This document shows positions 1 to 11,165 of a stretch of DNA of 64,000 nt, one piece after another. Position 1 is the stretch's first letter, and every line of letters begins with the position of its first letter. Made by a program: the position numbers and the translations under genes. Below the pieces are notes generated by a model. That model had not been told where the DNA came from and searched no databases. It saw only the letters and a program-made list of their open reading frames with translations. The stretch is from Diphasiastrum complanatum (lineage: Eukaryota; Streptophyta; Lycopodiopsida; Lycopodiales; Lycopodiaceae), in contig CM055111.1 in assembly GCA_029204225.1 (NCBI GenBank), forward strand, positions 20,345,003 through 20,409,002. The letters are read 5' to 3'.

Positions 1-700
1 TTTGTATATACTATTCATCATTCTATAGTGAGGAGATAGAATTTTTGGAGCAAATTGGCAATCTGGAGTTTTCTACACATTTGTCTTGAGTTTTTGTGAA
101 TGCTTTGGTATTTAAACTTGATCACACTTGATCTCTGATAATGGGCTGTATTGGAGGCCGTATCACACATGTGTGAGGTCAAAATTCTATGTTTAATCAA
201 TGGTTTTGATTGCTCTTGATTGTGGGATCCAATATTGCTTTTCTAGATCAAGATCTTGTGACTAGTTTTGCAATAGATAGGTGTATCAATCAATCAATCA
301 CTCTTGGAGCCTTATGTAGGTTCATTTATGGTCCTTTGTATTGTACTTTCAGCACTCTCCATAATTGGACCAACTAGCTAGAACCTCACAATATGATTGG
401 CCAAGTGATTTGTATCTCTAAACATGATCGGGCCAACCATTTTGCACCTCTTAATGTGATTGGCTTTAGGATCTACACCTCTTAATTTGATTGGGCCATA
501 TTTCTCATTGAGATGTGGATTTGGTTGCATACTAGCAAAAAACCAATTCTTACATTTTGTGAGACATGTCACCATCTCACTAGAACTCGACTTGGAGGCC
601 TCTTGACTTTTCAAACTCAACTTAAAAATATGTACAACACATTAATGGACATTTGTACAAGAGATTGACAAATCAAGCTAAATTTTGTCTATTTTTCACA
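1..700 (-). repeat. Diverged LTR-like segment, cut by window start
   Basis: This noncoding stretch resembles the LTR at 33838-34605. Both carry spaced 'atgattgg' motifs followed by pyrimidine-rich words, and both end with a similar run ('caagctaaattttgtcta' here, 'caagctagattttgccta' there) followed by a TTCACA-like terminus. The likeness is patchy and was judged by eye. It is probably an old copy of the same family in the same orientation, with its other end outside the window. No coding frame here looks real. Confidence 0.3.
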
Positions 701-1750
701 CTCCTCAAAAAATAGCAAAGAAGTGCTGGAAGAAGGCCTATGATGAGAAAACAAATCAAGAAACTGCCATGTTAACAGAGGAAGAGGAAGTAGTAGTAGG
801 TATGTAGCTTCTTGTCGATGCTAAAATCAATGTTATTCACAGTCCATGTATAGCTACATAGACCACACACAATGCTGTGTGAAGATGTAGAGTCTACATG
901 TAGGTGAAAGACGGTTTAATCACAGTCCATGTATAGCTGCGTAGACCACACACAAATGGTGTGTGAAGACGTGGAGTCTACATGTAGATGAAAGTCGAAT
1001 TCAGAAATAAAATGTGATGTTTTGTTTGATTGTGGGTTTGTTGGTGTCAAACAAAACACACTTGTGTTTCTTGTGTTTGTTGACATCATCAATCTGTCTC
1101 TCAACCTGTCAATCCACGGTATCTAATTCTTGGCATGTACTCTTCTCATTTAAATACATAAACAGCCCACGAGACTGGCTGTGCATGGTCGTTTCCTCAT
1201 CAAGCCTCTCTTGTTTCTTCTCTAAGTTTCTTGTTTCTTTTTTGAGTTTCTTTACGTAGCTTAACTAGCAGTCATCCTTTTGGTAGCTAAAGCTAACATT
1301 TGGAACCAGCACTTAACATTGACATAATTGCCAGCCATAAATTGCAGCTCCAGTAGCTTATAGATAGGCTTATTGAACTTCAGTGACTCGGCTGATTGTT
1401 CAGAGAGTTAGGCTGCTTAGCATAGAGAAAAATATCAGCTAGCATACATCATATTTTCGAATGATTAGCTTGATGTCATCACTGTCTCTCTACATTGGCT
1501 TGTTTAGCATGGAGACATTTCCTAGTTATATCAGTGTCCTTGCGGAGATTCTGCTCATGATTTACACAAAGAGGAGATTTTAGCTGATTTGCCTGAGATA
1601 AAACTGACTCTTGAAAAATGTGATGTAAGAAAATGTAACCATTGAAACTAACAAGTCGTGACTACAGAAACTTATGATTGTATACAAGCGGGCACTTTGT
1701 ACCTTCTGGAAGTATATTTGCATAATTAAAACAGGAATGAAAATAATATA
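701..1750. other. Noncoding flank with a 73-bp tandem duplication
   Basis: Nothing here looks like a gene. Positions 838-910 and 921-994 are two diverged copies of one segment starting 'acagtccatgtatagct' and ending 'catgtag.tgaaag', about 83 bp apart. The rest is AT-rich plant intergenic sequence that probably includes the 3' untranslated region of the minus-strand gene ending at 1751. Confidence 0.45.
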
Positions 1751-2889
1751 CTACTCTTCCTTGGTTGTCATTGTACTGTCTTTGTTGGGTACACCTGCTT
1801 TGCTCAACACAAAGATGCCAAAGACGATGAAGAATGCTCCAATAAACCACTGCCAAAAATAGGGTATCAGATATTAACGTCTGCTTTTTCAAAGCTCAAC
1901 TCCAGAAATGATGATGAAAGAACATTTGGACAGATTTACGACAATAAATTCAAGATTACCTCTAAGTGTAAAGTTTCGCCAAAGCAAATCAAGCCTAAAA
2001 ATCCTGTCAAAATAAAATTGACTGCAAAATTCACAACTGTCGCTTGCAGTGACGATAAAGCTTTGAGGCTTCTAACGTAGCAACTCCACATTATAACATT
2101 GCAAGTAATCACTCCTGCATAGCTTATAATTCTGTACTCCCATCGCACCTATAATGTTCCAGAAGCCATGGTTTTTGGTTAATGATATATCTACCAGAAA
2201 TGTGCTTGCCTTGCTAGCACACTTGATCTGGGAACAGTGTCTATGGAATATGTTAGGTTATATGAAACTTATGGTAACCACAATTCCGAAAAAATTCCCT
2301 GCAGGCCATTTTCAAACCCTAAACCCTAAACCGTGACACGAACACTAAGTAGAAATGGTTCTGTAGATCAGCAAATTTACAAACAAAATCATATGCCTTA
2401 GCTTAGGATAGAAGCAGGATGAACCATGTAGCAGAAATATTTTACATAGTAGATCTTGGGGAACAATCAAGACCTACTTAAAGATTAGCAATCAGATCAC
2501 TAACAAAACAATTCAATGTAAACAGAAAAGAGTCAATCTACAAGCAGAAGCTATTAGAAAATTAGCCACGTTGGCTTTTACTGCTGCAGTTCATAAAAAA
2601 TTTCGATCAAAGACAACGGGATTTTAAGCCTTTGCGACCTTTTACTTACAGCAACGGCTTAAACCAAGAGTCAAACAAACAGATAGACGAAACCTGAAAT
2701 AGAATACGATTTGCGATCCTTTAAGAAATGATCGTAAAGTGCATGCAATCAAAAGAAAGAAGGAAAGAAGGTGTAATTACTTACAACAGGAGAAGCGAGC
2801 TTTGCCAAAACCGCTGCAAGGGCCGCAGTAGCGCCTGCAGCTGCAGACCAAGCCCATCCAGCAGCAATGCTACCTTTAATGCCTTCCAT
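1751..2889 (-). CDS. TMEM42/EamA-like small membrane protein (3 exons)
   Basis: The coding exons on the minus strand are 2889-2785, 2148-1960 and 1849-1751 (105+189+99 nt), all joined in phase 0 with GT-AG borders, giving 130 aa. The start is the ATG of MEGIKGSIAAGWAWSAAAGA; exon 2 ends ...CFGETLHLE and exon 3 begins WFIGAFFIVFGIFVLSKAGV. Four hydrophobic segments are visible: an Ala-rich one at about residues 8-32, then about 40-58, 72-92 and 98-114. The core KALSSLQATVVNFAVNF followed by LGLICFGE is what plant EamA-like proteins related to animal TMEM42 show, half of a DMT-type transporter fold. Substrate and membrane location are unknown for the family and cannot be read here. All borders are clean and the frame is open, so the gene looks intact. 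Exact transcript ends are not visible. Confidence 0.8.
2313..2334 (+). repeat. Short telomere-type repeat in intron 1
   Basis: About two and a half copies of CCCTAAA lie in intron 1 of the TMEM42-like gene. This is the plant telomere unit. It is too short to be more than an interstitial scrap or a chance telo-box. Confidence 0.4.
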
Positions 2890-2940
2890 TGTTGAGAACA
2901 GGTAGATTATGAGCCATGAAGGCTACAAACAAACAGATCT

Positions 2941-3100
2941 AGATCTTGACCGTCTTTTAGATCTTGACTGTCTGTCTCTCTCCTGCTCTGTTTAGATCTT
3001 GACCGTCTTTTAGATCTTGACTGTCTGTCTCTCTCCTGCTCTGTTTAGATCTTGACCGTCTTTTAGATCTTGACTGTCTATCTCTCTACTGCTATGTCTA
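2941..3100. repeat. Tandem repeat, 53-bp unit, 3 copies
   Basis: Three nearly identical units start at 2941, 2994 and 3047, each beginning agatcttgaccgtctttt and ending in a CT-rich tail. The third has a few substitutions. Each unit itself contains the word 'agatcttgac' twice, so there is a nested shorter period. The array begins 52 bp upstream of the TMEM42-like start codon, in what should be its 5' untranslated region or promoter. Confidence 0.9.
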
Positions 3101-3101
3101 G

Positions 3102-3228
3102 GTCGAGTGTCTGTCTACGTCAAGTATCGTTCATCTGACAGTGTACTACAGCCTTGCTGCTTGCTAGTCGAGTGTCTACGTCAAGTATCGTTCATCCGAC
3201 AGTGTACTACAGCCTTGCTGCTCGCTAG
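3102..3228. repeat. Tandem duplication of about 62-65 bp
   Basis: Two copies of a unit running from 'gtcgagtgtct' to 'gccttgctgct.gctag' start at 3102 and 3167. The first has a 4-bp insertion ('gtct'). They follow the 53-bp array directly. A shorter pair, 'cctcctcatgaacgata', recurs at about 3270 and 3300. Confidence 0.85.
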
Positions 3229-3462
3229 ATTGGTCGCCCCACGGCTGATCTTGCTACAGGCCATAGCCCACCTCCTCATGAACGATAATAATTATCCCAC
3301 CTCCTCATGAACGATACCTAGTCCATAGCCATGGAGTTATGCACAAGTTAAACTGAGTTGCATGTATATGATGTTGTATGTTATTGCAGCAAGGACTTAT
3401 TATCGTGCATCAGGTCAAATTTCAGTTTAACACTCAATAGACAAAAAATGTGACCACACGTT

Positions 3463-3918
3463 TTCATGCGCCAAACCCAATCAGCTACTTATAGTATTGC
3501 CAAAGCCAAAATCAAGAGAAGGACAAAGTATTCATGTTGACATAACCGTAAAACACACATCAGATACGGAGCTCCATGGAATCATCAATAGAATTGAAGG
3601 AATCGAAGCAAATCAATACAAAATGGGGATAGGAATCATGTGGATTGGGCACATGAGACATAGCAAGCTCTATTCTCAAGGCTCACATTCACAAACAAAA
3701 AGCTAATCTCTCTCGTTTGCAAACGAGCCAAAAGATTCTCCAAAATGATATATTTTGCCTACTTACAAACAATCCTCTAACTTAAATAGACATACCTATC
3801 TTAGAGGATAGTTAGCCCTTGTTAAGTCTTATTAAATCTACTTTGGGCCCTTGTTAGCTTATTATTCTTATTTAAGACTGAAATTTATGCATAATGGAAT
3901 TTATAAGCCGTTGAGATG
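3463..3918 (-). repeat. Left (3') LTR of the 3.5-6.4 kb element
   Basis: Direct-repeat partner of 5917-6360. It matches well from about 3468 to 3878, then a segment present in the right copy is missing and only 'atgcataatggaattt' resembles the outer end. Strong divergence means an old insertion. Confidence 0.5.
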
Positions 3919-3944
3919 CTCTTCTCCACCCACTTAAAATTTTG

Positions 3945-4185
3945 AGTCCTCAAAGAATGCTTCTTGGTTTCCAAGGGGAGGCTCGAACTTGAGACCAAAG
4001 AAACTTTGGATCCTCAAAGAATGCTTCTTGGTTTCTAAGGGGAGGCTCGAACCTGGGACCAAAGAAACTTTGGATGCCAAGCTAACCAGTTGAGCCAACC
4101 CCGTTGGGTATCCTCAAAGAATGCTTCTTGGTTTCCAAGGGGAGGCTCGAACCTGGGACCAAAGAAACTTTGGATCCTCAAAGAA
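3945..4185 (-). repeat. Tandem array of tRNA-like repeat units
   Basis: A unit of about 64 bp ('tcctcaaagaatgcttcttg' ... 'ccaaagaaactttgga') occurs three times, starting near 3945, 4010 and 4109, with a fourth partial start at 4173. The minus strand of the middle, longer unit (about 4036-4103) reads like the two halves of a tRNA gene: an A-box-like TGGCTCAACTGG and a B-box-like GGTTCGAGCC, with GGGG and CCCC near its ends. A proper cloverleaf is not formed. It is probably a tRNA-derived SINE head or tRNA pseudogene, amplified in tandem. Confidence 0.5.
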
Positions 4186-4816
4186 TGAAGTGATTGTGAA
4201 TGAAAGGTATACCAAACTGAAATGATGTAATAGTTGTGTTTAGCTTGCCACCCTGAGCAATTTTGCTCTTTACAAATCAGAATTCAAAAAGAGAACTTAA
4301 AGAGCTCCGAAATCAAATGAGAAAATCACAAAGAAAGTAACTTAGAAAAGGGGTACTTCAAAAATATAATAAAAATAATAAAATAATGATGATAGAAATG
4401 TTGATCACATTATTAAACTCATCATTCTAAGCATTTTTCGTTTTTACAGTGCTGAATTTCGACGTCAAATATAAAAAGCTATAAAGGTTCAAAGATAATA
4501 AGAAACCAAAATACAACTAACTTAGAAATGGGCTTAAGGGGGAAAAAATTACAAATTGAACTGTATAAAGTTTGAATTTTGCAAAACATTGTTGTGCACG
4601 TTAAAGAATAAAATAAATCGTGAAATTTTTTAAAATTTGTGACAAATTCTTTTTAACGACTATTGTCTTGGAGCATTGTTATGCTCATAAAAGAACTTTA
4701 AGACCGTGCAAAAAAGAAGAAAAAAACGGGGTGCGGTCATAAGGTCCAAAGGACGAACGCACGTTGACGTCAATGGAAGAGGAGGGGGCTGGCTGGCCCG
4801 AGTCATGGTGTGGTGG

Positions 4817-4817
<1 letters not shown>

Positions 4818-4873
<56 letters not shown>

Positions 4874-4954
4874 CGCGCGCGCGTAGAGAGAAGGGAGGGG
4901 AGGGTTCAAGCTGACAAAGGCCCGCCTCGGAGGAGGGGGGAAACAACAATAGCA

Positions 4955-5047
<93 letters not shown>

Positions 5048-5150
5048 TGTAAGTGCACGCGCGTGTGTGCGTGCACACGGGAAAGAGAGGGGAGGGTCAA
5101 GCTGACAAAGGCTCACGCAAAGGAGGGGGGAAAACAACAGTAGCAGGTGG
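4818..5150. repeat. Duplicated GA-microsatellite module
   Basis: (GA)n runs at about 4819-4870 and 4958-5045 are each followed by a GC/TG-alternating tract and then by a shared tail ('ggagggttcaagctgac' / 'ggagggtcaagctgac', 'gaggaggggggaaa.caaca', 'agcaggtgg'). The whole module of microsatellite plus tail is thus duplicated in tandem. Long open frames of alternating Arg-Glu or Ser-Leu here are only translations of the microsatellite. Confidence 0.85.
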
Positions 5151-5916
5151 GAGAGAGGTGGCAGCATATGTTTTGAAAGGCAAACATTTCTTTTGTTTTT
5201 TGGTTTTTTAAATAAAGGCTCGCACATGTGGGCGAGTGTTTTTTTTTATTTATAAATATATCGAAAACAAACAAATCAACACAAAAACAACCTAGGAATG
5301 TTTTATTGGCGACACAATTGGTAAGCCAGAAAAAAAAAAGATTTAAATGAAAATTTCACGTTGAAGAACTTGAAAAAAAAATTAGAACAAAGAAGAAACC
5401 TCAAGATTGAAGTTCTGAAGTGCCTCTCTCCCAAAGGATATTTGAATTCTGCCAATTCTAACCCACTCACACTAAAATGATCATAACTTCCTCAATTTTG
5501 ATCCAAATGGACAAAAAGCAGTACCTCCAAAAAGCTAACTTCAAGATCTATCCATCTGTAGCTTAATAGTCCAAAAAAAATCAGGCAAAAAATTCAACCG
5601 AAAATAGAGACAGACATACTGCAAAAATTGTAGCCAACTAAACCTGGATGAGTTTTACTAAATTGATCATAACTTGGCTAATATAGCTCCAATTTAAAAA
5701 AATAACTCAATACATCCAGGAAGCTAAAATCAAGGCTACAGATCTGAAATAAGAAATAGAGAATAATGGATTAAAAAGTGACCCAAAGCAAACTAGAAAT
5801 TGAAAATTCAAGAAGACTAGTAAAAGAAAACTACAAAAGCCAAGAAACCTCTAAATCCAATGAGAATCATGAAGAATCATAATGCAAAATGGATCTTATG
5901 CTCTTGCTACCACAAA

Positions 5917-6360
5917 TGGCATGTGCCAAACCCAATCAAATAGCAATAATATTGAAACTAAAGCCAAAATCAAGAGAAGGACAAAGCATTTATATTGAAT
6001 AGCCATAAAGCACAAATCATATATAGAGTTCCATAGAATCATCAATAGAATTGAAGGGATGGAAGCAAATCAATACAAAATGGGATGTGTTGCAAATGAG
6101 CCAAAAGATTCTTCAAAATGATGTCTCTTGCCTACTTATAGACAATCCTCTAACTTACCTAAACATAACTATCTTGAAGGATAGCTAGCCCTTGTTAAGT
6201 CTTATTAAGACTACTTTGGACCCTTGTTGGCCTATTATCCTTATTTAAGTACTTGGAGGGCCTAAAGAAGAAACTGCCTTATTCTTAAGGCTAATAGCTC
6301 CTTTTGGGCCTAACAAACATAATGCATAAATAAGCACTGGTGTACTATCAGTACATGACA
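5917..6360 (-). repeat. Right (5') LTR of the 3.5-6.4 kb element
   Basis: 444 bp, TG...CA ends on the minus strand. Its start matches the start of the LTR at 35970 (TGTCATGTA...), and its end matches GGCACATGACA at 36494-36504. This cross-match fixes both borders better than either copy alone. Confidence 0.55.
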
Positions 6361-7151
6361 CATCTGAAATTTTAGCCATCGTAAAAAGAGATCTAATCGC
6401 CAAATCACACAAGAAGTTGCATTACTTAAATTTTTTTAGCTTTTCTTTGTAGTAGACTTATGCTTCCCGTCATGGGAGATTTTGTTCCCAATTGACTAGT
6501 GTCTTACCTTTGTCGGATTAGCAATTACTTAAGGTCCATTCACCATGCTAAGCAAGCATAATATAGTAAGGGAGACAAGTACCCCTTTCCTCTCTTAGAA
6601 GTATAAGAATTAAAAAATCATATAAGCATTCAAACATAAGCAAAACAAAAAAAACATGAAAAGATAACAGCAAGAAAGGGACAATGACATAAGATGTTCA
6701 CACTGCACTTTGACGAAATCTCCTCCTGTTGGTTGAGCATGGAAAACGAGTACAATAGGTGCCTTATTATTCTTAGGTAAGGCCCTGTTGAATTTCAATG
6801 CTCAGGTCCAAATCCATTCAATAATGAGCATCCTGAAAGCTGTATATACTTATACTAGAAACCAAAAAAAAGGAGACTCGAATATTTAAGTAGAAGATCA
6901 AAATCCTGAACCAGAATTTCTCAATACCGGATCGACTCGACTCGACTCGTATTTTTAGAATTTCTTGATACCGGATCAACTCGACTTGAGTCATAATTTT
7001 TGAGTCTTGATCGACTCGACTCGAATTGTAATGTTTCCAAGTTAGTCCCATAATTTCTCGAGTCATTGTATATTTTCGATACATTGTATTTTTCGATATT
7101 GTCAACCAGAAATCCAACCCACGTTGCGACGTTGACAGTCCACCTACTCTG
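6361..7151. other. Intergenic, with a GACTC-rich repeat
   Basis: No gene is seen. At about 6927-7030 the sequence repeats 'tcgactcgactcg' and 'gataccggatc.actcgact' with a loose period near 45 bp, about two and a half units. The remainder is AT-rich intergenic DNA between two retroelements. Confidence 0.5.
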
Positions 7152-7633
7152 TACATACATTTATGGTTAGAATGATGGCTACCTACTATAGGACAGATCT
7201 AGTAAATTAAGTAGATTAACATCATGCTTTCAATGTACTGATCACTGACATCCAATAATCAATGTGAATCTATAATGGAGTCAACACCTTGATCAAATTT
7301 ATTATTTAGTAGGCATTACTCTGTAGCTAAATAGTTTTTGTTCAACGACATTAAGCTGAAGCTTATTTTTCAATACACAAGCTCGCGCTGTTGCTTCAAG
7401 CTATTGTACTCATTTCAATCAATCAGAGTGCAAATTTTGTCTACACTATTGCTTTGTTCTATTGCGCATTGCTACTGTTCGTTCATCTTGATTATTTTGC
7501 TAGTAATTGACACACTTTCAATCCACAACCATCCGTTGCTAAAACTTCCGCTGCTATTTTGCATATTTTCGATTTGATATCAGTATTATGTTTCTATCAG
7601 AATTCATTTTTGATAACCTATCGATTTACGACA
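7152..7633 (+). repeat. Putative 5' LTR of first Copia element
   Basis: The segment ends in ...TTTACGACA directly before a TGGTATTAGAG primer-site-like motif, as a plus-strand 5' LTR should. The left end is placed at a TG near 7152 by guess. No matching 3' LTR was found after the coding remains at about 10.8 kb, so this border is weak. Confidence 0.35.
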
Positions 7634-7769
7634 TGGTATTAGAGTGGGTGGTTTAGTAATCTGCATTTCTATTGCGGTTATCAGTCTTGTTTCTACCAAG
7701 ACATCGTTTCAGCAAGTGCACAACCAACAATATTTTGATATCATTGTTTCTACCAAGGATCTCACTCTC

Positions 7770-8009
7770 GGTGCCAAAATGGATATGTGTTCTAGTTCAT
7801 CTCTGATTGACAAACTCGACGGAGAGAAATACCATCTCTGTAAGTTCAAGATGAAAGTAGTTATACTTGTTTCTATTAGCAAATCTGATTCTTCATGTGA
7901 AAGTTGTATTATTAGCAAGCATGCTAAAGGTCCATTCACTTCAGATTCTGTTCGCACTTCTAGAGATTTGCTAGACCTTGTACATAGTGACCTTTGTGGC
8001 CCAATGTAA
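7770..8009 (+). pseudogene. Copia gag start fused to integrase start
   Basis: The frame opens with a Copia gag N-terminus (SSLIDKLDGEKYHLCKFKMK, where the family usually has ...YHLWKFKM) and about 30 residues later turns into the start of an integrase core (FTSDSVRTSRDLLDLVHSDL then CGPM, with the first catalytic Asp region). The stretch normally between them (rest of gag, zinc knuckle, protease, GAG-pre-integrase) is absent, so this is a deletion fusion. It ends in a stop at 8007-8009. Confidence 0.7.
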
Positions 8010-8389
8010 ACTTCTTACACACGAGAAATCCAAAATCGGACCCTAGGGTCGAAAACTAGAAAAACAATACTGACTCTGACAGTAAGTCAGAACCTCAACA
8101 AAACGAGCAGCATCAGAGGGTCAAAATTCGACCCAAAAGATCAAATTGACCCAGACAGCCTCCATCCCAATTCATGGATGATTCGGCTTGTTATTTTGTG
8201 CAGGCTATGTCAACACTGGATGATGACCAGTGGAAGGCTTCCACGGACGCACAAAAGTTATGAAGGATTGAATTTTTTCGACCCAATGTCATTCTTGTTA
8301 AAGAGAGATTTTTTGACCGTGGGTTGGGTCGGATCGGTTTTAGAGTTGCTATTGCACTACTGCTTATCAGCGGAGCTGCTTATTTTACA

Positions 8390-9470
8390 ACACAAAGAAA
8401 TTTGTTCATCTTGGTGACAATAGTACTCACACTATTGAAGGTGAAAGTATTGTAAGATTGTGATTCGAGCACGGTCAATTCAAACTACTATCAAAGGTTT
8501 TATATGTTCTTAAACTCTCTACCAATCTGTTATCAATAAGTAGAATTACAGATTTAGGTCATAAGGTGGAGTTCGAATCTGATCAATGCAAAATTATTGA
8601 TAGGAGTAATAAGATCCTTGCACTCGGCAAGAGGCAGAGATACTTATAAAGATTGGCACATTGTTATTCTGAATCTAGTCAAGCCTTGAAAACCTCTGTT
8701 ATTGTCAATAAAGCATTACTATGGCATCATCACTTAGGACACTTGAATTATGCATCTATTTTGAACATGTCCAGACAATCCATGGTTCTTGATCTCGACT
8801 ATCCTTCTGGTAAGATCAATCTCCCTGTCTATCATAGCTACATCTTTGGAAAGCAGACTAGAATTTCTTTTAGATCGAGTCATAGGCATGCATCAAATGG
8901 TCTATTAGATGTTGTTCATACAGATATATGTGGACCTATGCAAGCTCCATCATTGCTAGATGCAAAGTATTTTAATACTTTTATTGACGAATTCTCCAGA
9001 AGAACAACTGTTTATTTCATTAAACAGAAATCAGACGCTTTCATCAAGTTCAGGCAATTCAAAGAGCATGCTGAGAATCAAACTGGCAAACGAATCAAAG
9101 CATTGAGGTTAGATAACGAGGGAGAATACATCTCCATCGAATTCAAGGAGTATTAACGACATTGAACAACAATACATTACCTCCTATTTGCCTCAGTCAA
9201 ATGGTGTTGTTGAGACAAAGAACAAAACCTTAGTTGAATCGGCAAAGTGCATGTTGTCACATGCGACACTTCCGAAGTCCTTTTGGGCTGAAGTTGTTTC
9301 AACAGCAACCTATATTCAGAATAGATGTCCTGCTAAAGATCTCTCAAACAAAACACCATTCGAAGTTTGGACAGGTACCAAACCTTCTTTATCAAACCTA
9401 CGACAGCTACACTACTTCAGATCAAGCCTACAAGTTGTTCGATCCCATTGAGTCAAAGATATTCACTAGT
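8390..9470 (+). pseudogene. Copia GAG-pre-integrase and integrase remnant
   Basis: About 8390-8650 carries protease-tail/GAG-pre-integrase residues (KKFVHLGDNSTHTIEGE, ITDLGHKVEFES). An open part at 8653-9156 follows with WHHHLGHLNYASIL (the HHCC histidines, although the Cys pair is degraded to IFGKQ), VVHTDICGPMQ (first Asp) and LRLDNEGEYIS (second Asp). A frameshift leads into 9188-9451 with PQSNGVVETKNKTLVESAK (catalytic Glu) and FWAEVVSTATYIQNRCP. The integrase is therefore recognisable end to end but broken by at least one frameshift and stops. Confidence 0.85.
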
Positions 9471-9829
9471 CGGGATGACATCTTCATCGAAGATCAGTTT
9501 CAAGACCTCAAGGGAAAAGGCACAACCCATCTAGCCGACCTGTCAGATTCTCCTGACATATTGAACTTTCCAATTCGTTAGTCGACTATTCCCCTTGAAG
9601 GACCAAGCTCATCTACTCTTGATGAACAACAAATTAACGGCGAATCAGAGAATGATGTTGCAATTTAACAACTACAGTATGATAAAAATGATCAACTTCC
9701 TCTATTTCTAAGAAGATCATCAAGAGCTAGCAGACCACCTATCAGATATATCGACGAGTCTGCAGCCTACCTTGTTCATGAGCCGACGACTGTCGAAGAG
9801 GCACTCAGTCAACTAGATTCAGATATTTG

Positions 9830-10775
9830 AAAAGAAATTATGGATAAAGAGTATTCATCTCTTATTAAGAACGATTGTCGAATTACCTGCTAGCAGAACG
9901 TAGTTGATTGCAAATGGATTTTCAAAGTCAAGTACAAAATAGACGGAAGCATCGACAAAAGAAAAGCCCAACTTGTTGCCAGAGAATTTTCTCAGGTATA
10001 CAATGTCGATTACACTGAGACCTTCAGTCCAGTAGTCAAGCATTATTCTATTCGACTTTTATTATCGTTTGCTGCTGCTGCAACAGATTTGAAAATACAT
10101 CAAATGGATGTACAGACAACATATCTCAATGGAGTTATTGAAGAAAACATTTACATGGTACAACCCGAAGATTATATTATCAAGGGTAAATACAATCATG
10201 TGTGTAAACTCCATAAGACACTTTATGGCTTAAAGCAATCTGCTCGAGCATGGTTTCAAAGGATCAATACTTTCCTTATTGATCACGGCTATACACCTAG
10301 CTCTTCGGATTCTAATGTTTACTTCAAAGCAGTGCAACAGTCTTTTATCATTATCACTTTATATGTGGATGATAAATTGCTTTTCAGCAACAACACCAAT
10401 CTAATAAAAGAGGCCAAGAAAATGTTATCTTCCGAATTCGACATGAACGATCTGGGCGAAGCTCATTCTTGCCTTGGTATACAAATCCACAGAGACAGAA
10501 AATAGAAGTTGGTTTACATTACACAACAAAAGTACATCTACAACATGTTAGTCAGATATAATCTGATTAATTGCAAGTTAGCTCTCTCACCAATGGAACC
10601 AGGTCTCAAATTGTCAAAGGACAAGTGTCCTCAAATAATTCATGAGAAGCATAGCCCTGGTGTAACACATTGGAAGGCTCTTATCAGATTCATGAGATAT
10701 CTTCGAGCTACTATGGACTTTTGCATTTGTTATGGAGCAGTCGACAACGACAAACTCAATTTACTTACTTGAGCA
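9830..10775 (+). pseudogene. Copia reverse transcriptase and RNase H remnant
   Basis: The RT region reads CKWIFKVKYKIDGSIDKRKA, then DYTETFSPVVKHYSIRLLLS, then the open stretch 10089-10505 with IHQMDVQTTYLNGVIEENIY (motif A), LYGLKQSARAWFQ and LYVDDKLLFS (YVDD catalytic loop intact). A stop at 10503 separates it from 10509-10772, which has the start of the connection/RNase H part (KYIYNMLVRYNLINCK, ALIRFMRYLRATMDF). Stops also occur near 9826 and 9890. The YVDD motif is kept, but the frame is not. Confidence 0.85.
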
Positions 10776-11165
10776 TTCTAGCTCAGTTTTAGAGATTTAT
10801 TTAGAGTTGCTATTGCGCTATTACTTATCAGTAGAGCTGCTTATTATCAGACTTATTTCTCATACAACTTAGAGTGTGCGATTTCTATGTGCTATTTTCT
10901 TGCACTCCTTAGCATCTGATTTTGTTTTTCTGAATCAAAGGGCTCATTCATCTGAATGTTTTATAAATCAGTAGTAGGTCAGAAGTGTCTATCTACACCT
11001 TGGAAAAGGATAGATCTCAGAGATGCAGCAGTAGCCGCAGCTAAGAGTTCGACTCTATCTAGAAAAAATAGGTTTCATGGTTGAAAGCGCATTCTGATAG
11101 TCCATCTATGGATTCAGATGGTCCCCCCGACACCGGCCCCTTGTGTGTTTCAATTCCCCCATCAT
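10776..11165. other. Spacer between two Copia elements
   Basis: No frame or RNA gene is seen. It contains the 55-bp word shared with 8335-8390 and may hold residues of LTRs too decayed to delimit. Confidence 0.4.

Larger units (their letters stand above)
3463..6360 (-). mobile_element. Noncoding LTR element (LARD/TRIM-like), minus orientation
   Basis: Two direct repeats flank an internal region with no coding frame. The right copy, 5917-6360, begins on the minus strand with TGTCATGTACTGA and ends GGCACATGCCA. The left copy, about 3463-3918, shares long blocks with it ('aatcatcaatagaattgaag', 'gcaaatcaatacaaaatggg', 'tagcccttgttaagtctta') but has lost an internal piece. Next to the right LTR the minus strand reads TGGTAGCAAGAGC, a decayed match to the tRNA-iMet primer site. 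A third family member, in plus orientation, lies at 35970-36522. The internal region (3.92-5.91 kb) holds tRNA-like repeats, GA microsatellites and AT-rich leader-like sequence. Lack of any gag or pol trace suggests a non-autonomous element. Boundaries are by eye. Confidence 0.55.
7634..10775 (+). mobile_element. Decayed Ty1/Copia element 1
   Basis: Copia order is followed on the plus strand: primer site TGGTATTAGAG (7634), gag start, GAG-pre-integrase, integrase, reverse transcriptase, RNase H. Every domain is interrupted by stops or frameshifts. The gag-protease part is largely deleted and foreign sequence sits at about 8.01-8.38 kb. A word of about 55 bp at 8335-8390 ('gttgctattgcactactg...gagctgctta') recurs diverged at 10800-10850, after the RNase H remnant. 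The element cannot make its own proteins. The copy beginning at 63124 belongs to the same family. Confidence 0.85.

Noticed and set aside
2941-3228. Possible CRISPR-like array of short repeats
   Set aside because: The units are contiguous without unique spacers, in a plant nuclear context; this is an ordinary tandem repeat.
4685-5227. Long open frames on both strands rich in Ser-Leu or Arg-Glu repeats
   Set aside because: They are translations of the (GA)n microsatellites; dinucleotide repeats of this kind stay open in most frames.
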